This document shows, in pieces, positions 1 to 5,997 of a DNA stretch of 8,665 bases (positions are counted from its first letter, which is position 1; each line of letters begins with the position of its first letter). The stretch lies in contig CP070706.1 of NCBI GenBank assembly GCA_020350085.1, positions 1,512,226 through 1,520,890 on the forward strand, given 5' to 3'. Made by a program: the position numbers and the translations under genes. The notes beneath the pieces were generated by a model that was not told the DNA's origin, did not search any database, and worked only from the letters and a program-made list of their open reading frames with translations. The stretch is from Acidobacteriota bacterium (GTDB lineage Bacteria; Acidobacteriota; Polarisedimenticolia; J045).

Positions 1-185
1 GAGCCCCACATGACAACAGTTTTCGCCCCTCGATCGCCCGCGCATCTCCTCTCTGGCGAAGATGCCCTGACCGGCAGCTTGGAGTCGGCCAGGAGCGCCA
101 CGAGCAACGCCAGCAGAGCGAGTCGGAGACAGGCAAAGATGGTCCAAGATCGCCCTGATGAGACGATGCCTTCTCTCGGCTGAAA
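1..185 (-). other. Open minus-strand frame with a hydrophobic segment, possible 5' part of a gene running off the window
   Basis: Read on the minus strand, one frame is open from the TGA at 188-186 to the window edge. It contains a leucine/alanine-rich stretch (LRLALLALLVALLA, about 120-80) followed by a more polar region, as in a signal peptide or membrane anchor. No ATG, GTG or TTG precedes the hydrophobic stretch, so a normal start cannot be assigned; GTG or TTG codons inside it would remove most of it. It lies immediately after the MDR dehydrogenase stop (193-191). It could be the start of a downstream gene with an unusual initiation codon, a broken gene, or chance. I favour non-coding or degraded sequence slightly over a real gene. 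Confidence 0.2.
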
Positions 186-190
186 TCAGT

Positions 191-1258
191 TCACTCGGGC
201 GATCCGTGTGCGGCGAGGGGCCGTGGCCCGTGGGGTCGGATGAGGATCTTTCCGTCGGTGGGCCTGTCGAGGTATTCGAGGAGCGCTTCGACGGCCGATT
301 CGAGGCCGACCTGCCGTTGAACGACGGTCTCGAGATGCCCGCTGGCGATGAGTCGACGCACCTGGGACAGGATCCGCAGACGTCGCAAGAAGCCCACTTT
401 TTGGAGCCATGCGCCGAGATAGAAGCCTTGGACTCGCTTGTCGCGGAAGATGACCGCGATCGGATCGATCCCTGAGCACGGTTGCTCGCTGAGGGCGCCG
501 TAGACGACGACGTGCGCGCGTGGCCGCATCGCATCGACGAGCAAACCGGTGGCTTCGCCACCGATCGCATCGAAGGCGATCGTGACGTCCATATCACGAC
601 AGGCGCGTGTGAGCTGGTCGTGAAAGCTCGGCTCCGATGAATCCAGCACGTGCTCGGCACCGAGCGAGCGGAGGAGCTCCGCTTGCTCTGCCCGGCGCAC
701 GATGTTGACCAGAGGGAGCCCAGCCTCGGCTGCGAGCCGGACGAGCATGCGGCCGACTTGGCTCGCAGCGGCGTTCTGTACGGCGGCCCGGTGTCCTCCC
801 CCGCGCGCGAGTGCGTGCAGTCCCATCGCCGTGAGCGGATTGACGAGCATCGTGGCTCCCTGCGCGACGGTCAGCTCACGGCCCAAAGGCGCACAGCTCG
901 ACACAGGAAAGAGGGCGTACTGACTCCAGGTGCCGTCGCGGTCCTCTTGACCTCCGCACGCAACGGTCTTGCCGACGAGCCAGCGGCCGAGCATCCCGCC
1001 GCCGGAAGCGACGACCGTGCCGGCTCCCTCCCATCCGGGAACTGTCGGCAGCGTCTTCTCCACGCCGTAGAGACCCTGGAGGAACAGCAGATCGGACGGA
1101 TTGCACGGCGCGGCCTCCACCCGCACGAGCACCTGTCCCCGCCCTGGTTGAGGCACGGGCCGTTCGTCGAGCTCGAGGCTGCGGACGGCTCGTGCCGCGT
1201 CCGGATCGTGACGCTCCAGGACCAGCGCCTTCATCGTCGTCGGAATCCTCGCATCCAT
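191..1258 (-). CDS. Zinc-free MDR-family NAD(P)H:quinone oxidoreductase / enoyl reductase-like dehydrogenase
   Basis: A 355-residue cytoplasmic medium-chain dehydrogenase/reductase. The N-terminal GroES-like domain carries the family hallmark CNPSDLLFLQG (52-62) and PGWEGAG (74-80). The Rossmann half follows with ATMLVNPLTAMGLH (about 135-148), a cofactor loop QNAAASQVGRML (161-172) and an NIVRR segment (185-189) whose arginines suggest NADPH preference. GWEG replaces the GHE of zinc alcohol dehydrogenases and no structural-zinc cysteine cluster is present. It therefore belongs with quinone oxidoreductase or mitochondrial enoyl-CoA reductase (MECR)-like members, which reduce quinones or activated double bonds; the exact substrate is unknown. 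Length is slightly above the usual 320-340. The start at 1258 is supported by GGGAGG 8 bases upstream; the in-frame ATG at 1234 (MKALVLERHD) is the alternative and matches typical family N-termini. It stands alone, divergent from the secreted-protein gene. Confidence 0.9.
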   Translation of the reverse strand: MDARIPTTMKALVLERHDPDAARAVRSLELDERPVPQPGRGQVLVRVEAAPCNPSDLLFLQGLYGVEKTLPTVPGWEGAGTVVASGGGMLGRWLVGKTVACGGQEDRDGTWSQYALFPVSSCAPLGRELTVAQGATMLVNPLTAMGLHALARGGGHRAAVQNAAASQVGRMLVRLAAEAGLPLVNIVRRAEQAELLRSLGAEHVLDSSEPSFHDQLTRACRDMDVTIAFDAIGGEATGLLVDAMRPRAHVVVYGALSEQPCSGIDPIAVIFRDKRVQGFYLGAWLQKVGFLRRLRILSQVRRLIASGHLETVVQRQVGLESAVEALLEYLDRPTDGKILIRPHGPRPLAAHGSPE

Positions 1259-1501
1259 GTCTTCGTCCTCCCGCGGCTTGAACGGCCAAGATACTGCCCC
1301 TCTGAATGTCGGCGCGATTGCCTATGAACGTGAGCACTGGTGGGCATCGATCATCGCGCTCTGTCCGCTCGAAAGATTCGCGAGAAAACTGAACCATAAA
1401 CCATACCCGAATGCTGGGCTGAGACTGCGTTCGAAAAATCTATCCTCGGTACTTTCCTCATCTTGCAGCCATCGCCCGTATTTTCGCTGATGCGCTCGAC
1501 A

Positions 1502-1517
1502 TGATCCATTTGGATCA
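1502..1517. promoter_or_regulatory. Operator-like palindrome 1
   Basis: TGATCCATTTGGATCA is a dyad with 7-bp perfect arms (TGATCCA / TGGATCA) and a 2-base centre. Size and symmetry fit a dimeric TetR, MarR or GntR-type repressor site. A degenerate copy lies 39 bp downstream (centre to centre). No regulator gene is in the window, so the protein is unknown. Confidence 0.45.
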
Positions 1518-1540
1518 GATGCCTGTTTGAGGCAGAAAAT

Positions 1541-1556
1541 TGGTCCAAACGGATCA
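1541..1556. promoter_or_regulatory. Operator-like palindrome 2
   Basis: TGGTCCAAACGGATCA matches palindrome 1 at 12 of 16 positions, keeping TCCA and GGATCA; three of the four differences are in the centre. It abuts the putative -35 element at 1557. Two similar dyads spaced 39 bp apart, close to a whole number of helical turns, suggest cooperative or looping binding. This is inference. Confidence 0.4.
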
Positions 1557-1585
1557 TTGAGATGCGTTTCGCGCGGTGACAGTAT
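1557..1585 (+). promoter_or_regulatory. Weak sigma70-like promoter candidate for the secreted-protein gene
   Basis: TTGAGA (1557-1562) matches the -35 consensus at 5 of 6 bases. After a 17-base spacer CAGTAT (1580-1585) matches the -10 consensus at only 3 of 6. Its location right after operator-like palindrome 2 is what makes it worth listing. It would leave a leader of about 140 bases before the ATG at 1732. Confidence 0.2.
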
Positions 1586-1720
1586 CTCTGCGTCACTACC
1601 GATGCGTCGAGGTTGCCACGCCGTCGCCCACTGATACGGCTGTTGCGAGCACAATCATCTGACGTGCGGCCGTGCCCCGGTTGGGCCGACACGCGCGGGA
1701 AGCCTTTCGACATCGTGACA

Positions 1721-1726
1721 AAGGAG
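1721..1726 (+). promoter_or_regulatory. Ribosome binding site deciding the start at 1732
   Basis: AAGGAG (within AAAGGAGGG) ends five bases before ATG 1732. This near-perfect Shine-Dalgarno sequence, together with the signal peptide that begins at that ATG, rules against the in-frame ATG at 1672, which would add 20 arginine-rich residues before the signal peptide. Confidence 0.8.
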
Positions 1727-1731
1727 GGAAG

Positions 1732-2691
1732 ATGAGGGTACGAACATTTGCTGTTGCGCTGGCATCGATCGCGTTGTGCTTCTCTTACGGCACGGTGTTC
1801 GCCGACCAGCAGCTGCAGTTGTCGGAAAACGTGCAGTCGACGGCGCTGCTTACGCCGCGGCCTGTGTCGCTGAGCGAGATCGAGTCGATACACGCAGCGT
1901 TGAACTTGAGCCCCGACAAGCGCGCCGCGCTCGAACAGCGCATGGCCACGATGGCAGCCGTTCAGTACTACCATTTCTCGCACTTCGGCTGGGATGTCTA
2001 CTTCGCTGTCTCAGCGAATGACGGGATCGCACTCGACGGAGTCGCGTTCCAGGGCACGGAACTGATCTACTATGCGGCTTTTCCATACTTCGGGCTCAAC
2101 GACGACCCATGCAATCTGAACAAGTTCGAGCTATCGCCGAATGAATTGATCGGTGGTCCGTGGCTTGCGCTGGGACTCGATCCCGTGCGCGGCCCGTTTG
2201 TCTCGCTCGGCGCGTACTATCGTGACGGCGTGACCGGCGCCGAAGTCATCGAGCAGTATCAGTTCTACCCCAACGGATGGTTCATTCCGGTGCTGCAGTA
2301 CTGGCACCCGACCGGCCAGTCGCTCGCCGCGGCACCGCTCTACGTCGATTTCGACCTGAGTGGTTTCATGTACGACGTCGCGCGCTGCCCCGCTCCTGAC
2401 GGCACCGGGCTGATGTTCATGCCGCTCGAGTTCGCCGACACGCTCGCCATGCCGCTCATCTTGACCGACCAGAACAATTCGACGGTATCGGTCACGGTGA
2501 CGCCGGACTCCGCCGACGCCCCCGTCCTGTTCGTCATGAACTACTGGTACGACTACAAAGACCACCCGATCTGGGGCTTGACGTATCCAAACTCGATCTA
2601 TGGCATGGACAATGTCATCGTCTTCATGCCGAGGAATATCAGAAGCGACCTGTCAGAGTTCCATGATTTCCTGTTCTACGTCACGCCCTAG
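1732..2691 (+). CDS. Secreted protein of unknown function, aromatic-rich
   Basis: A 319-residue protein I do not recognise. It begins with a clear Sec signal peptide: Arg2/Arg4, a hydrophobic core AVALASIALCF, and a likely signal peptidase I cut after VFA (residue 24, before Asp25). The mature part is unusually rich in Tyr, Trp and Phe with many short hydrophobic/aromatic runs (for example QYYHFSHFGWDVYFAV at 78-93 and VMNYWYDYKDHP at 268-279), which suggests a compact beta-rich domain. Only two cysteines remain after cleavage (C127 and C219), compatible with one disulfide in the periplasm or outside the cell. No lipobox, C-terminal anchor or catalytic motif is visible. A strong ribosome binding site and two upstream operator-like palindromes suggest regulated, well-translated expression. 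It converges on the redox operon and shares no obvious role with it. The gene is real; the function is unknown. Confidence 0.8.
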   Translation: MRVRTFAVALASIALCFSYGTVFADQQLQLSENVQSTALLTPRPVSLSEIESIHAALNLSPDKRAALEQRMATMAAVQYYHFSHFGWDVYFAVSANDGIALDGVAFQGTELIYYAAFPYFGLNDDPCNLNKFELSPNELIGGPWLALGLDPVRGPFVSLGAYYRDGVTGAEVIEQYQFYPNGWFIPVLQYWHPTGQSLAAAPLYVDFDLSGFMYDVARCPAPDGTGLMFMPLEFADTLAMPLILTDQNNSTVSVTVTPDSADAPVLFVMNYWYDYKDHPIWGLTYPNSIYGMDNVIVFMPRNIRSDLSEFHDFLFYVTP

Positions 2692-2772
2692 CAGGTTGCG
2701 CGAACCGATGGGATAGGGACTCACCGGCCGCGTGAGCGACTCGATCAGCCCTTCCCTGGGGCAGATGAGGTC

Positions 2773-2817
2773 GACGGCCCGCCGGTGGCAAACAAAGGAA
2801 ACCGCCGGCGGGTCGTC
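2773..2817 (+). repeat. 16-bp stem-loop, 13-base A-rich loop
   Basis: Arms at 2773-2788 and 2802-2817 pair along all 16 positions if transcribed from the plus strand: 14 Watson-Crick pairs plus two G-U pairs (T2786 with G2804, G2777 with T2813). The minus-strand RNA would have two A-C mismatches at those places. The loop is CAAACAAAGGAAA. C2772-G2818 extends the stem. No T-tract follows, so it is not a canonical intrinsic terminator. It lies 82 bases after the secreted-protein stop and could stabilise or end that transcript. Confidence 0.55.
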
Positions 2818-3042
2818 GGCTCGGCGCCATGCGTGCCCGGTGAGGCCCCGGCGCGCGGGATCCATGGCAGCCGTGCCCTGCGGTTTGTCTTCGCTATCGA
2901 ACGGGCCAGCAGGCCGCCGATCCGAGCCTCGTCCGCGAGCTGCTGTTCAACCCGGAAGAACGCCGAGCGCTCTGCTCATCAGCCCACAAGCCCGCCAGTT
3001 CCGCTTCCGTAGGACGAATACGGCTCTTGCCACGCCCGCGCT

Positions 3043-3067
3043 GGGCTGAAGCCGAGCTTCAACGCCC
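3043..3067 (-). terminator. Terminator-like hairpin after the operon, no U-tract
   Basis: On the minus strand, 26 bases beyond the aldo/keto reductase stop, GGGC-gt-TGAAGC pairs with GCTTCA-GCCC around a three-base loop. That gives ten pairs with a two-base bulge. The position suits the end of the operon, but no run of T follows. Termination could be Rho-dependent, or the hairpin could protect the 3' end. Confidence 0.35.
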
Positions 3068-3092
3068 TGCCCGACCCCGCTCGTGCGGAAGC

Positions 3093-4313
3093 TCAGACGG
3101 AGAGCAGCTCGTGCGCGCGCTTCATCCGGCTTGCGATGTCGATCCCTTTCGGGCACACCCGCGCGGCAGCGGCGAAATCGACGCCTTCGACAGCGCGCTG
3201 GACCGGAGACAGTCGATGGTAAAGCTTGCGCGCCTTGTCCGGCTCGCCGTATGACTCGTAATACATCAGAAATCTCAGCGTGTCGGCGATCTTCGTCTCG
3301 CCGACGATGCGGGACTCACAGATCTGTGCGCAGCCCTGACAAGCGTAGTCCGCCGTCAGCGTCGCCAGCCGCTGGAGCTGTTGAAAGTCGTTCATCGACA
3401 GCTGCACGGGCGACTTTGCCGCGGAGATGTTTTCCTGGAGCTTCTTGGTGTTGTCCATGTGCGAGACGGCCGCGTCGATCCGCCCGTCGGCCCAGACAGC
3501 TTTGAGCTTGGCTTGGGCCAAGGAAAAGTCCTTCGACTGGAAGCCAACGACCTCCTCTTGCTCGGCGGGGACGGAGTTTTGCGTCTTCATCGCGATCAGG
3601 CCGATGCCGGCCTTCTTGCAGGCGTCGATCGCCTTGTTCAGCTCGAGCTCACCGTAACGCGCGAAATGGTAGCGGAACATGATCACGTCGATGCCGCCGA
3701 CCTGGGCCGCCTTGTTCATCACGGCGATCTCGTTCTCGCCGTGGCACGACAGGCCGAAGAAGCGTGTCTTGCCGCTCTTGCGCATCCGCTCGCCCATCTT
3801 GATCAATTCCGGCTCGAGCCGATCCACGTCATCGACGGCATGCATGAAGTACAGATCGAGGTAATCGGTTCCGAGCTGCTCGAGGCAGGTGTCGAGCTCT
3901 TGCTCGTAAGCCTTGACGAGGTCACCGTTCGCCCGGCCGGGCCCCTTCGAGGTGATCCACAGCTTCTTCCGATCGCCGATCTGCGCGAGAAACGGCGCGA
4001 TCGTTTTGTGCGACTGACCGTCTTCGTAGACGAGCGCCGTGTCGAGGTAGTCGACACCTTCCTTGAAAGCCCGATGCAGCAGCTTGTCATAGCGCGAATC
4101 GAACTTCTGCGCGCAGCCCATCAGCAGAATCGGCACCTTCTCGCCTGTGCTGCCGAGCGTCTTGCGCGGCACCGCGGCGGCCGGCGCCGCAGCAGCCGCC
4201 GACTTGTCGTCCCCCTCGCCGGCCAGCGATAGGTGCGGCCAAGCTCCCACGCCGACTCCCGACAAGAAGGCTGACTTGATGAATCCGCGTCTCGAGCTGC
4301 CGTCGTTGCTCAT
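3093..4313 (-). CDS. Tat-exported aldo/keto reductase with C-terminal cysteine cluster
   Basis: A 406-residue protein. Residues 7-13 (SRRGFIK) form a near-consensus twin-arginine motif followed by a hydrophobic stretch (14-31) and an Ala/Pro linker (38-48), so export of a folded protein is expected. From residue 49 an AKR TIM barrel follows with the full catalytic tetrad: Asp91 (LDTA), Tyr96 (VY), Lys123 (TSKG) and His158 (FMHAV). The tail has C325-x2-C328-x3-C332 and C387-P (VCPKGID), a pattern seen in ferredoxin-like tails of some AKRs and possibly ligating an Fe-S cluster. The family reduces carbonyls with NADPH; the natural substrate here is unknown. GAGGAG lies 9 bases upstream of the ATG. 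It is the last gene of the operon, 49 bases after the polyferredoxin gene. An exported AKR is odd because free NADPH is absent outside the cytoplasm. The family call is firm, the role is not. Confidence 0.92.
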   Translation of the reverse strand: MSNDGSSRRGFIKSAFLSGVGVGAWPHLSLAGEGDDKSAAAAAPAAAVPRKTLGSTGEKVPILLMGCAQKFDSRYDKLLHRAFKEGVDYLDTALVYEDGQSHKTIAPFLAQIGDRKKLWITSKGPGRANGDLVKAYEQELDTCLEQLGTDYLDLYFMHAVDDVDRLEPELIKMGERMRKSGKTRFFGLSCHGENEIAVMNKAAQVGGIDVIMFRYHFARYGELELNKAIDACKKAGIGLIAMKTQNSVPAEQEEVVGFQSKDFSLAQAKLKAVWADGRIDAAVSHMDNTKKLQENISAAKSPVQLSMNDFQQLQRLATLTADYACQGCAQICESRIVGETKIADTLRFLMYYESYGEPDKARKLYHRLSPVQRAVEGVDFAAAARVCPKGIDIASRMKRAHELLSV

Positions 4314-4362
4314 CTCTTTCTCTCCTCTTCGCGTTCCCTGTTTCCGGTTTCGCCTTCTCCGC

Positions 4363-5997
4363 TCAGGCGCTCGACGAGCGATTGTTGAGCAGCAGCCTGC
4401 GCTCGGTCGAGCGCGATTCTCCGACCGGCGTGACGTACACCGCCCGCGAGTCGGTCACCGGGCACTCCGTCTGGCAGATACCGCAACCGATGCACAGGTC
4501 GGGCACGATGAACGGCTTGTTCAGCACGACGATGTTGCCGAAGACGTCCTTGACCTCGACGTCTTTCGTTTGAATCGCCTTGGGCGAGACCGGGCAGACC
4601 TCTTCGCAGACGACGCAGGGAATCTCCCTCGCATGCGGCAGGCAGCGGCCGAGATCGTAAAACGCCGTGCCGAGGCGGATCGGACCTTGCTCGCTGTACC
4701 GGCCCTTGCCCATCTTCTCTTCGACGGTGATCTTGCGGATCGCCCCCGTCGGACAGACCTCGCTGCACAGCGTGCACTTGAGCTGGCAGTGGCCGATGTT
4801 GAAGTTCATCACCGGTGTCCACAGCCCCTCGACTCCCGCCTCGGCGAACGTCGCCGGCTGCAGCACGTTCGTCGGACAGGCGTTGATGCACTGATCGCAC
4901 TTGATGCAGCGCTCGAGGAACTCTTCTTCTTCGACGGAGCCGGGCGGCCGGATGAGGTCGGCCGAGTAGTTCTCGTCGGTGTTGACGCCGTTGTTCTTGA
5001 TCAGCGGCAGGGCGAACAGACCCGCAAGACCGGCAAACACCATCTTCCGCTTGCCGAAGTCGGGCGCGGGAACGACCTGCTTGGCATCCTGCGCGAACAT
5101 CGAGTACGAGAGCGCGTCCTCGGGACAGTCGTCGATGCAGTTGAAGCAAACGAAGCACTCCGAGAGCCTGAGCTGTCCCTGCGGGTCGGACGCCCCTTCG
5201 CAGCGCGCCATGCACATGTTGCAGTCGGTACACTTGTGGACGTCGCGGTTGATGCGAAACAGCGCAAAGCGCGAGGAGACGCCCAACAAAGCTCCGAGCG
5301 GACAGAGCACGCGGCAGAAAAAGCGCGGGATGACGACGTTCATGCCGACGAGCACGAACAGCACCAGACCGATCCAGAACGAGCCGACGAAAACGCGCCG
5401 CTCGACGCCTGGGGCGAACTTGAGGCTGTCGAGCCAGACGCCACCGGCTTGCAGCCGCTCGCCGGCCGTGCCCACCGCGCCGTCGAACGCCGGCGCGACC
5501 GCCGTGGCGAACGTGCGGTACATCAGGCAGATCGGATCGAGCAGTCCGATCTGCAGCGCGCCCATCAGCGCCATGATCAGGAACACGGTCAGAATGGCGT
5601 ACTTGAAGAAGTAGATCTTGCGATAGCGGTTCGATGCCCAGCGATCGGCCGGCTTGCGCGTGTTGAACAGCCAGCCGACGAATTGGTGCAGCGTCCCGTA
5701 GGGACAGATCCAGTTGCAGAACACCCGCCCCAGAACGAGCGTCAGCGCCAGGATCAGCAGCCCCCAACCGAGAAAGCGGTAGACGTAGCCCGTGGAGAGC
5801 GCCGTTGCCACCATGACCAGCGGGTCCATCTCGAGCAAGCGCGATACGGGATAGCCGCCGAGGCGCGACGTCCACGTGGCCCACACTGCGAGCAGGAAGG
5901 CGACGAAAAAGAACACCTGCGAAACGATCCGCGCGTTGGTCAGCCGCAGCAGCCTTTTCGGCTCGTAGGCGGGCAGCTGCTCGAGCCGCTCGCTCAT
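4363..5997 (-). CDS. Membrane polyferredoxin, NapH-like and NapG-like halves in one protein (six putative [4Fe-4S] sites)
   Basis: A 544-residue membrane electron-transfer protein. The NapH/NosR-like half has four membrane segments (about 24-42, 73-92, 131-152, 205-225), two CxxxCP motifs (C94/C98, C228/C232) and two ferredoxin sites (C256/259/262/266; C281/284/287/291). A fifth hydrophobic segment (319-333) leads to a NapG/MauM-like half with four more sites: C364/367/370/374, C404-x3-C408/411/415, C452-x8-C461/464/468 and C502/505/508/512. NapH-type proteins take electrons from quinol and hand them to periplasmic ferredoxins; fusing both halves would make a self-contained quinol-to-periplasm wire. 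By the NapH model, sites 1-2 face the cytoplasm and sites 3-6 the periplasm; this is inference. GAGGT lies upstream of the ATG, which overlaps the DUF362 stop (ATGA), implying translational coupling. No catalytic subunit of nitrate, N2O or methylamine metabolism is nearby, so a Nap, Nos or Mau gene symbol is not justified. Confidence 0.93.
   Translation of the reverse strand: MSERLEQLPAYEPKRLLRLTNARIVSQVFFFVAFLLAVWATWTSRLGGYPVSRLLEMDPLVMVATALSTGYVYRFLGWGLLILALTLVLGRVFCNWICPYGTLHQFVGWLFNTRKPADRWASNRYRKIYFFKYAILTVFLIMALMGALQIGLLDPICLMYRTFATAVAPAFDGAVGTAGERLQAGGVWLDSLKFAPGVERRVFVGSFWIGLVLFVLVGMNVVIPRFFCRVLCPLGALLGVSSRFALFRINRDVHKCTDCNMCMARCEGASDPQGQLRLSECFVCFNCIDDCPEDALSYSMFAQDAKQVVPAPDFGKRKMVFAGLAGLFALPLIKNNGVNTDENYSADLIRPPGSVEEEEFLERCIKCDQCINACPTNVLQPATFAEAGVEGLWTPVMNFNIGHCQLKCTLCSEVCPTGAIRKITVEEKMGKGRYSEQGPIRLGTAFYDLGRCLPHAREIPCVVCEEVCPVSPKAIQTKDVEVKDVFGNIVVLNKPFIVPDLCIGCGICQTECPVTDSRAVYVTPVGESRSTERRLLLNNRSSSA

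Larger units (their letters stand above)
1259..1731. other. Divergent intergenic region between the dehydrogenase and the secreted-protein gene
   Basis: This 473-base region is clearly less GC-rich than the flanking genes around 1380-1560. It holds two related palindromes (1502-1517 and 1541-1556) and a weak promoter candidate. Small open frames crossing it (for example minus 1654-1322 and plus 1257-1490) have no ribosome binding site, no recognisable motif and poor codon character, so I do not call them genes. It is best read as a shared control region for the two divergent genes. Confidence 0.6.
2692..3092. other. Convergent intergenic region with stem-loops, no convincing gene
   Basis: This is a 401-base gap between two convergent genes. 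Open frames across it (plus 2732-3049, plus 2785-3012, minus 2865-2653) lack ribosome binding sites and recognisable domains and are arginine/serine/proline-rich, as expected from random GC-rich DNA. A strong stem-loop lies at 2773-2817 and a terminator-like hairpin at 3043-3067. The length is more than two convergent terminators need, so it may hold a decayed mobile fragment, but nothing identifiable remains. Confidence 0.5.

Noticed and set aside
1322..1654. Minus-strand open frame of 110 codons in the divergent intergenic region
   Set aside because: No ribosome binding site or recognisable domain; it crosses both operator-like palindromes and overlaps a better-supported control region.
2692..3092. 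A decayed group II intron or transposase remnant in the convergent gap
   Set aside because: The Arg/Ser-rich translations vaguely recall intron or transposase fragments, but I could not find a domain V, a reverse transcriptase or DDE motif, or terminal repeats. A translated search of 2692-3092 would settle it.
3381..4232. Plus-strand open frame of 283 codons opposite the aldo/keto reductase
   Set aside because: Antisense shadow of a gene with an intact catalytic tetrad; its leucine/valine/arginine-rich translation shows no family features.
4363..5997. Assigning the polyferredoxin to nitrate, nitrous oxide or methylamine metabolism
   Set aside because: It shares architecture with NapH/NapG, NosR and MauM/MauN, but no nap, nos or mau catalytic gene is adjacent. 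The neighbours (DUF362, DUF6599, AKR) point to a different, unnamed system.
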